A DNA stretch of 26,514 nt. It comes from Sphingopyxis macrogoltabida. GTDB lineage: Bacteria; Pseudomonadota; Alphaproteobacteria; Sphingomonadales; Sphingomonadaceae. This document shows, in pieces, positions 21,267 through 26,514 of the stretch. The notes under the pieces were generated by a model, which was given only the letters and a program-made list of their open reading frames with translations, was not told the DNA's origin and ran no database searches. The stretch is from assembly GCA_003241685.1 (NCBI GenBank), contig QFPJ01000052.1, positions 1-26,514 of the forward strand. Reading direction: 5' to 3'. Positions within the stretch are counted from its first letter, which is position 1. Each line of letters opens with the position of its first letter. Both the position numbers and the translations under genes were made by a program.

Positions 21267-22149
21267 GTTCGTCGCGACGCTGATAGCAGCAGGAAAGCTG
21301 ACCGACGAGGTGGTTCGCGAAGCCGTCGACCGCCTGTTCGCCACCGGGCACGATGTCGGCGCGCCGCACTGGATCGACGCGGGCGATGCCGCCGACATCA
21401 TGTTTCAGGGCAGCCTGGCGATCGCGCGCGAGGCGCTGGCTGAGATGGACCATGGCGCGCTCGACATCGTCGTCCAGCCGCTGGGCGACCGGCAGAAGAA
21501 GCTGATCGTCGCCGACATGGATTCGACGATGATCACCGTCGAATGCATCGACGAACTGGCGGACTATGCCGATCTGAAGCCCGCGATCGCGGCGATCACC
21601 GAACGCGCGATGCGCGGCGAGCTGGATTTTCGCGCGGCGCTGGCCGAACGCGTCGCGCTGCTCGGCGGGATGGCCGAAAGCGTGCTGGCCGAATGCCGGC
21701 GCGAGCGGGTGCGGCTGACCCCCGGCGCGCGGACGCTGGTGCAGACGATGAAGGCGCATGGCGCGCGCGCGGTGCTGGTGTCGGGCGGCTTCATGCCCTT
21801 TGCCGGGCCGGTGGCGGAGGCGATCGGTTTCGACCGGGCGGTGGCCAACGAACTGGCGATCGCGGGCGGCAAGCTGACCGGCGCGGTGCTGGACCCGGTG
21901 GTGGACAGCGCGACCAAGCTGGCGGTGCTGGAGGCCGAGGCGGCGGCGGCGGGGCTGCCGCTGGGCGCGACGCTGGCGGTCGGCGACGGCGCCAACGACA
22001 TCGCGATGATCGCGGCGGCGGGGCTGGGCATCGGCTATCACGCGCATCCCGCCTGTGCCGAGGCCGCCGACGCGGCGATCCGGCATCACGACCTGACCGC
22101 GATCCTGTGGGCGCAGGGCTATGCGCGGCGCCAGTGGGTGCCCGGCTGA
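21265..22149 (+). CDS. serB: phosphoserine phosphatase
   Basis: Dephosphorylates phosphoserine, the last step of serine synthesis. It is a HAD-family enzyme of 294 residues. The N-terminal ~75 residues form a small regulatory-type domain. Motif I is DMDSTMITVECIDELAD with nucleophile Asp84 and acid Asp86; motif II is the Ser in VLVSGGFMPFAGP; motif III Lys is in DSATKLAVLE; motif IV is AVGDGANDIAMIAAAGLGIGYHA. ATG 21265 has AAGGA about eight bases upstream. It is divergent from miaA with overlapping start codons and convergent with the arsC-like gene, whose stop is seven bases away. Confidence 0.95.
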   Translation: MFVATLIAAGKLTDEVVREAVDRLFATGHDVGAPHWIDAGDAADIMFQGSLAIAREALAEMDHGALDIVVQPLGDRQKKLIVADMDSTMITVECIDELADYADLKPAIAAITERAMRGELDFRAALAERVALLGGMAESVLAECRRERVRLTPGARTLVQTMKAHGARAVLVSGGFMPFAGPVAEAIGFDRAVANELAIAGGKLTGAVLDPVVDSATKLAVLEAEAAAAGLPLGATLAVGDGANDIAMIAAAGLGIGYHAHPACAEAADAAIRHHDLTAILWAQGYARRQWVPG

Positions 22150-22156
22150 ACCGCGA

Positions 22157-22501
22157 TCACAGGATTTCGCGCACCACGTCCTGCGGGCGGCAGAAGCGCA
22201 CGCCCTTGTCGGTTTCGACGAAGGGGCGGTTCACATAGGCGGGGTGGGCGGCCATCGCCGCGACGATCGCGTCCTCGTCGGCATCGGCCAGCCCGCGTTC
22301 GGCGGCATCGGTGCCGCGCAGGCGCAGCGCGTCGCGCGCGGTCAGGCCCGCGTCGCGGAACAGCTGGCGCAGCTTGTCGGCGGTATAGGGCGTCTTCAGA
22401 TATTCGACGATCGTCACGTCGACCCCCGGCGTTTCCTGAAGGATTGCCAGCGTCTTGCGCGAGGTGCCGCATGCGGGATTGTGCCAGATGGTCGCGTTCA
22501 T
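22157..22501 (-). CDS. arsC: ArsC-family reductase (arsenate reductase, glutaredoxin type)
   Basis: A 114-residue thioredoxin-fold protein with WHNPACGTSRKTLAIL, where Cys11 is the catalytic cysteine of glutaredoxin-linked arsenate reductases, then VEYLKTPYTADKLRQLF, RGTDAAERGL, and the C-terminal NRPFVETDKGVRFCRPQDVVREIL. The first, third and last motifs match E. coli ArsC. There is no ars operon around it (no arsR, arsB or acr3), so it may be a general ArsC/YffB-like redox enzyme; the symbol is tentative. A strong ribosome site (TAGGAG) precedes ATG 22501. Confidence 0.85.
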   Translation of the reverse strand: MNATIWHNPACGTSRKTLAILQETPGVDVTIVEYLKTPYTADKLRQLFRDAGLTARDALRLRGTDAAERGLADADEDAIVAAMAAHPAYVNRPFVETDKGVRFCRPQDVVREIL

Positions 22502-22709
22502 GGCGCCGCTCCTAACGCCCGGCGCGCGCGCGGGCAAGGCGTCGGCGTAAACCCGCCGTTCATGGCGATTATGCCACGATTGGCGGCATGAAGAGACGAA
22601 TGCCGCTTGCCTTTGCCAGTCAAGCTGCGGCTTATAGCCCTGATGTGGGGCCGTATCATGCCTGGAAGGGGGCTGAACGGCAGATGGGGTTGGGTTGCAC
22701 GTGACACAG

Positions 22710-23492
22710 ATGATCGATCGCAGGGCGATGCTGGCCGCGGTGGCGGGTGCCGGAGCGCTGGCCGCGCTGCCGGGCCGGGCGCAGGTGCCCGACTGGCTGC
22801 GCCAGCCGCCGAAGCCGGGGTTTCCGGCGTCGCCGTCTTTTGGGCAGCCGGTGGGCCAGCCCATGGGGCAGGCGCCCGTCGACTATCTGGCGGTCGCGCG
22901 GCAGCAGTTGGCGCGCCAGGGGCGCAACATCCCCCAGACCGACCGCGTCGGCGTCGTCGATTTCGGCCTGCCATCGGCGCGCCCGCGCTTCGCGTTGGTC
23001 GATATGATCGCGGGCCGGATCGAGATGTTCCCGGTGACGCACGGGCGCGGGTCGGACCCGCAGCACGACGGCTGGCTGAAGAGTTTCTCGAACCGCGTCG
23101 GCAGCCTCGCAACCTCGCGCGGGGCCTATCGCACCAGCGATTTTTACTGGGGCGCCAACGGTTCGTCGATGCGCCTGGCCGGGCTGGAGCCCGACAACAA
23201 CAATGCCGACGTCCGCGCGATCGTCGTCCACGGCGCCTGGTACGCCGAACCGTCGCTGATCGCGACGCAGGGCAAGCTGGGCCGCAGCGAGGGGTGTTTC
23301 GTGTTCGGCGAGGAACTGCTGCCGATGATCCTCTACAAGTTGGGGCCGGGCCGCCTGCTGTTCGCCGACAAGCTGAGCCTGCCGCCGCCGGTCCCCAAAT
23401 CCTTCGACCTGCCGACCGACCCGCTGCCGGGGACCGAAAATATCATCCGCACCGGCGCGACGCACGGCCGGATGCCGGGGACGGCCGACTGA
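22710..23492 (+). CDS. murein L,D-transpeptidase catalytic-domain protein, exported
   Basis: MIDRRAMLAAVAGAGALAALPGRA is an export signal; the DRR start followed by a moderate hydrophobic stretch is Tat-like but not diagnostic. The mature ~235 residues match the L,D-transpeptidase-like family: FALVDMIAGRIEMFPVTHGRGSDP, SRGAYRTSDFYWGANGSSMRLAGLEPDNNNADVRAIVVHGAWYA (His174), and LGRSEGCFVFGEELLPMIL (Cys196). These give the HxnGCxxF-style active site of YkuD-related enzymes acting on peptidoglycan. GTG 22701 and TTG 22695 are alternative in-frame starts; none has a clear ribosome site. The adjacent C-terminal GTENIIRTGATHGRMPG tail is unassigned. Confidence 0.82.
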   Translation: MIDRRAMLAAVAGAGALAALPGRAQVPDWLRQPPKPGFPASPSFGQPVGQPMGQAPVDYLAVARQQLARQGRNIPQTDRVGVVDFGLPSARPRFALVDMIAGRIEMFPVTHGRGSDPQHDGWLKSFSNRVGSLATSRGAYRTSDFYWGANGSSMRLAGLEPDNNNADVRAIVVHGAWYAEPSLIATQGKLGRSEGCFVFGEELLPMILYKLGPGRLLFADKLSLPPPVPKSFDLPTDPLPGTENIIRTGATHGRMPGTAD

Positions 23493-23814
23493 ACCGCGCG
23501 GCCGATGGCGCCGCCGGGCGACCCGCCGGGCGACCAGGATGTTGCGAATATTTGAAAAATCCGGCGCGGCGGCCTAAAGTTTCGCGGTGAGTCGCATCAC
23601 CTTGCCGCAGCGTGCCGGATCGTCGCCGATCCCGCCCCGCCCGGCGACGGAGCGATTCGACGATGCCGCACCGGCTGTTCCTGTCTTCCCGTTGGCGATT
23701 GCTTCGTTCCGGCGATGCCCGTCGGTGCGGACGTGCGCCCGCGCCGCGCGCCGGTGCCGCTCGCAGGGCCGACAATGCGGCCGCGGCGACGATCGCGAGA
23801 GAGGAGCGAAGGAC
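23493..23814 (+). other. 322-base stretch without a confident gene
   Basis: It contains a perfect 12-base tandem duplication (CCGCCGGGCGAC at 23511-23522 and 23523-23534), a promoter candidate at 23552-23580, and about 230 bases that remain open in the frame of the downstream gene from a GTG at 23587. That open frame is Arg-rich and repeat-like, with no ribosome site, so I do not call it coding. Confidence 0.6.
23552..23580 (+). promoter_or_regulatory. promoter candidate for the secreted-protein pair
   Basis: TTGAAA (23552-23557), a 17-base spacer and TAAAGT (23575-23580). Five of six and four of six positions match the sigma-70 consensus. The predicted start is near 23587, leaving a leader of about 230 bases before the gene at 23815. 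Confidence 0.5.
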
Positions 23815-24375
23815 ATGAAGGGCACGAGGATCAAGGCGGGCGCGACCGCGGCGCTGCTGGCGCTGGCGGCGCTGGCGGCACCGGCGGCCGCGCAGGAGGC
23901 GGCGCGCAATACCGAACCGGCGGTGCTGGTCGGCGGGACGAGCGACATGATCATCTGGGTGTCGATGGCGAGCTACCGAAAGGGCGATCAGCTGAGTTTC
24001 TGGTTGCTGACCATGCCCAAGGCGGACACCGCCTTTCGCTATCACGACGAAGCGGCGGGGACGATCCGCAACGCCGCCTATGACGTCGGCGCGCAATTGT
24101 TCGAGGCCAATTGCAGCGCGCGCCAGACGATCCGCCGCGTGCGCCACGAATTCTACCTGGACGGACAGTTGATCCGGCAGGCGACCGGCACCGCGCAACA
24201 TGCCGAGACCGTCAACCTGTTGCCGACATCCAACGCGGGTCATGGCCTGGAGGCCGTGTGCGCGGGGCTGGGCACCGGCACGCGGGCACCGAACCTGGCC
24301 GAAGCGCGGCGGATGACGGACGCGCATTTCGCCAAGGTGGGGACAGCGAAGCCGGCGCCGGCGGGCGGGCAATAG
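23815..24375 (+). CDS. secreted protein of unknown function, 186 aa
   Basis: MKGTRIKAGATAALLALAALAAPAAAQEA is a signal peptide cleaved after AAAQ or nearby. The mature domain, LVGGTSDMIIWVSMASYRKG, FWLLTMPKADTAFRYHDEAAGT, FEANCSARQTIRRVRHEFYL, and GLEAVCAGLGTG, has two cysteines and beta-rich character. I do not recognise it. The start at 23815 has GAAGGA six or seven bases upstream and coincides with the signal; the open frame extends upstream to 23587. The gene at 24398 follows after 22 bases, so they form an operon. Confidence 0.75.
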   Translation: MKGTRIKAGATAALLALAALAAPAAAQEAARNTEPAVLVGGTSDMIIWVSMASYRKGDQLSFWLLTMPKADTAFRYHDEAAGTIRNAAYDVGAQLFEANCSARQTIRRVRHEFYLDGQLIRQATGTAQHAETVNLLPTSNAGHGLEAVCAGLGTGTRAPNLAEARRMTDAHFAKVGTAKPAPAGGQ

Positions 24376-24397
24376 AGTGCGGTGCGGGAGAGGGAAT

Positions 24398-26377
24398 ATG
24401 GTCGAAAACGGCAGGATGGCGTTCATGGCCCGCAGCCGGCGAAAGATGGGACATCTCGCCCTCGTCTGTGCGACGGGGCTGGCGGGGATGCTTATTGTGC
24501 CGATCGCTGCCGAAGCGAAGGTCGAACCCAAACCCTATCGCCCGGACAAGGGCTGCGCTCCCGATCGGGGGCAACCGCAGCAGGACAGGGCGTTTCCCAA
24601 ATATGCCGGCAATGCCAAATGGGACGGGCGGCTGGTCTATGGCCGCGACCAGGATCTGGGCGTGCCCGCCCATGTCGGCGCTCCCGTCTATGGGCCGTGG
24701 GTCGAGGTCGGCGGCCGCAAGCTGCGCGCGGTGCGGCGCGAACTGCCCTATCGACAGAATGGCGCCAGTTTCCAATGCCGCCCCGTGTGGCAGACCACCG
24801 ACATGACCTTCGAGGGGCTGGAGGACCAGAAGGGCAAGGTGCTGTTGCCCACCGTTTTTCGCGACGTGCGCGTCGTGCCGGGGCGCGGCGTGTTCATCAT
24901 GTCGCACCTTGGCGACCAGAGTTACGAAATGTACGATCCGGCCAGCGGCGCGCGGACGCCGGTCGCCGATGTCGCGGAAATCATCGAGAGCGCGGCGCCT
25001 GACGGCACGCCCTATTGGGGAATCATCACGACGATCCCGCAGACCGATAGCGACCCGGAAACCGCGAATCTCGGCTGGCGCTATCAGCAGCGCGAGGCGC
25101 GGCTGGAGGTTGTCGGCCCGGACGGCGCGGTGGTGCGAAGCTGGGACGGGCTGCAGCCCAACCGGGACTATGCCATCCACTCCTATCCGCAGTTCGCCAG
25201 CAACGCCGCCGACAAACAGGGGCCGGTCGCGCCGCGCTATCTGGAGGGACTGGCCAACCAGGGCATCGACCATATCCGGCCTTTTGCCCTGTTGTCCTAT
25301 CGCCTGCCCGACGGCGAACTCGCCTTTCAGATGGTTGGCCGGGGTTTCCTGCCGACGACATCGCCGCTGCCGATGAAGCCGCAGGCCGGCGCGGTTCTGA
25401 ACAGCGGCATCAGCCATCCCGGCGAATCGCATTATCGGCCGATGGGGTGGATGATCGACGCGCCGGTCGGGCAGGAGATCAAGCTGGTGCTCGATAAAAA
25501 TGGCCAATGGTCGGCGCCTGACAAGGGGCTGGGCTATTATCGGTCGCGAAACCCGGGCACCACCCCCGATTTGACCGAGGCCTGGTTCAGCGCCTATCCC
25601 GCGCGGTCGGGCGACGGCATCGAATATCATATGCTGGCCCCCAACAGCCTGACCGAAACGGGCCTGATCCTCACCGATTTTCGGATATTGGCGAATCCGG
25701 TGCTCAAAGATGCCTTTGCGAAAAGCCGCGGCGTGCTGGTGGTGCGCCGCAGCGATGGACAGTGGGCCGAAAGCTTCAAACCGGACGCAAAGGGTTATGC
25801 CTCGTTCGACGCGATCACCCATATGCTTGAGGCGCGCGCGGTCGAATGGAAGGCGTCGAGCGCCCGCTTCTGGGCCCAATGGCAGCAGGATCAGGCGCGC
25901 ATGGCGGCAAGCGTCCGGAGCGCGCCGTCATCGCCGGGCAGCGGCGGCGCGGCGCGCCCCGCGGGACCGCGTCCCGAAGTGGTCGCGGAGGTCGAGCGCG
26001 CGACGGCGCGCTATGGCGATGCCGAAAATTACCTCGATTTTCTGCGCAAGCGGCCGGGCTATGCGTCGGAGACCGAGATCGCGGCGCTGACCGTCATGGA
26101 CCCGCAGAACAAGGACATCGTCAAGTTCATCGAACGGCAACGGCGCTGGCAGCGCGAGCATCGCGACCGGGTGGATGCCGCGCGCGCGCGTTCACGGGCC
26201 AGCGGCGGCGGATCGGGCGGCGGCGCAGCGTCGGCGCCCGACAGCTGGGCCGAATATCGCCGCCAGAGCGCGGAACGGGCGGCGACGCTGAAAGCCATGC
26301 AGGATTACACCTATGGCCGATCGACGCGCAATCCCTATGCCGACTGGGTCAAGAAGCCGTATCTGCCGGGTTATTGA
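24398..26377 (+). CDS. large secreted protein of unknown function, 659 aa
   Basis: The N-terminus (MVENGRMAFMARSRRKMGH then LALVCATGLAGMLIVPIAAEA) is a long signal peptide; a later Met at MARSRR would also serve. The body is rich in Trp, Tyr and Pro and contains two extended, probably beta, regions: FRDVRVVPGRGVFIMSHLGD, SYEMYDPASGARTPVADV, and ISHPGESHYRPMGWMIDAP. After residue ~505 it turns helical and charged (FWAQWQQDQARMAASV, ENYLDFLRKRPGYASETEI, FIERQRRWQREHRDRVDAARAR), with a Gly/Ser linker near 615 and a C-terminal NPYADWVKKPYLPGY. I do not recognise a family. GAGGG precedes ATG 24398; the upstream gene is 22 bases away, so the two are cotranscribed. Confidence 0.75.
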   Translation: MVENGRMAFMARSRRKMGHLALVCATGLAGMLIVPIAAEAKVEPKPYRPDKGCAPDRGQPQQDRAFPKYAGNAKWDGRLVYGRDQDLGVPAHVGAPVYGPWVEVGGRKLRAVRRELPYRQNGASFQCRPVWQTTDMTFEGLEDQKGKVLLPTVFRDVRVVPGRGVFIMSHLGDQSYEMYDPASGARTPVADVAEIIESAAPDGTPYWGIITTIPQTDSDPETANLGWRYQQREARLEVVGPDGAVVRSWDGLQPNRDYAIHSYPQFASNAADKQGPVAPRYLEGLANQGIDHIRPFALLSYRLPDGELAFQMVGRGFLPTTSPLPMKPQAGAVLNSGISHPGESHYRPMGWMIDAPVGQEIKLVLDKNGQWSAPDKGLGYYRSRNPGTTPDLTEAWFSAYPARSGDGIEYHMLAPNSLTETGLILTDFRILANPVLKDAFAKSRGVLVVRRSDGQWAESFKPDAKGYASFDAITHMLEARAVEWKASSARFWAQWQQDQARMAASVRSAPSSPGSGGAARPAGPRPEVVAEVERATARYGDAENYLDFLRKRPGYASETEIAALTVMDPQNKDIVKFIERQRRWQREHRDRVDAARARSRASGGGSGGGAASAPDSWAEYRRQSAERAATLKAMQDYTYGRSTRNPYADWVKKPYLPGY

Positions 26378-26392
26378 CGGGGGAGAGAAGGG

Positions 26393-26412
26393 CGGCACGG
26401 GCGGCTGTGCCG
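26393..26412 (+). terminator. weak terminator-like hairpin
   Basis: CGGCAC (26393-26398) and GTGCCG (26407-26412) form a 6 bp stem with an 8-base loop sixteen bases after the stop of the secreted-protein gene. The downstream sequence is only mildly T-rich, so this is a tentative transcript end. Confidence 0.3.
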
Positions 26413-26456
26413 GCCGGCTTCTTTGGGGTGGGGAACGGACGTTTTCCACCCACTAT

Positions 26457-26514
26457 CGTCATTCCGGACTTGATCCGGAATCCACTACACCGCCGCCGTC
26501 ATGGACCCCGGATC
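26457..26514. repeat. palindromic intergenic repeat, truncated by the window edge
   Basis: CGTCA is followed by TTCCGGA-CTTGA-TCCGGAA (stem 26462-26468 with 26474-26480). At the right edge a second arm begins (CGTCATGGACCCCGGATC), which would be expected to continue as a hairpin beyond the window. It matches the layout of the hairpin at 12301-12330. Confidence 0.6.

Noticed and set aside
23587..23814. An N-terminal extension of the secreted protein starting at the GTG at 23587.
   Set aside because: The signal peptide begins exactly at 23815 with a ribosome site before it, while the upstream open frame is Arg/Cys-rich, lacks a ribosome site and would bury the signal.

Overview
The window is high-GC chromosomal DNA from an alphaproteobacterium. 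The protein types (several sphingomonad-type secreted proteins of unknown function, a cold-shock gene paired with a second IF-1), the GC-rich codon use and the palindromic intergenic repeats built on CCCGCGAAAGCGGG or TTGCGAG..CTCGCAA suggest Sphingomonadaceae, probably close to Sphingopyxis. This is inference from sequence character, not a database match. I see no tRNA, rRNA, CRISPR array, transposase or prophage.

Layout. 1-1246: start of an alpha/beta hydrolase gene divergent from a GlxA-type AraC regulator. 1431-2751: small hypothetical genes and one lipoprotein. 2784-3540: a cspA-like gene with a long leader, followed two bases later by a TTG-initiated IF-1 paralogue, whose 3' end runs into a tandem array of five hairpins. 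3775-5386: an HTH-bearing hypothetical protein and a lower-GC lipoprotein. 5430-7248: leuA, preceded by an unlabelled leader peptide with a leucine run (MRGNALLLLRLTRPWA) and a leader RNA able to form competing stems, i.e. a leucine attenuator. 7318-8648: secreted rhodanese and YceI proteins. 8801-12783: a 1149-residue exported TPR-like/CHAT protein and a small secreted protein. 12948-13433: a YHS-domain protein. 13467-16497: biotin operon bioF-bioD-bioA, with bioD apparently frameshifted by a loss of about 20 bases. 16754-20194: ilvB-ilvN-ilvC. 20304-22501: miaA and serB, divergent with overlapping start codons, then an ArsC-like reductase. 22710-26377: an L,D-transpeptidase-like protein and two secreted proteins of unknown function.

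How it works together. ilvB, ilvN, ilvC and leuA supply four steps of branched-chain amino-acid synthesis; bioF, bioD and bioA supply the middle of biotin synthesis; serB completes serine synthesis; miaA modifies tRNA position A37. The strongest less-described items are the leuA attenuator, the hairpin array grown out of the IF-1 coding end, the broken bioD inside an otherwise intact biotin operon, the exported CHAT protein, and a perfect palindrome on the ilvB promoter inside the miaA 3' end. Mobile-looking palindromic repeats sit in most of the larger gaps.
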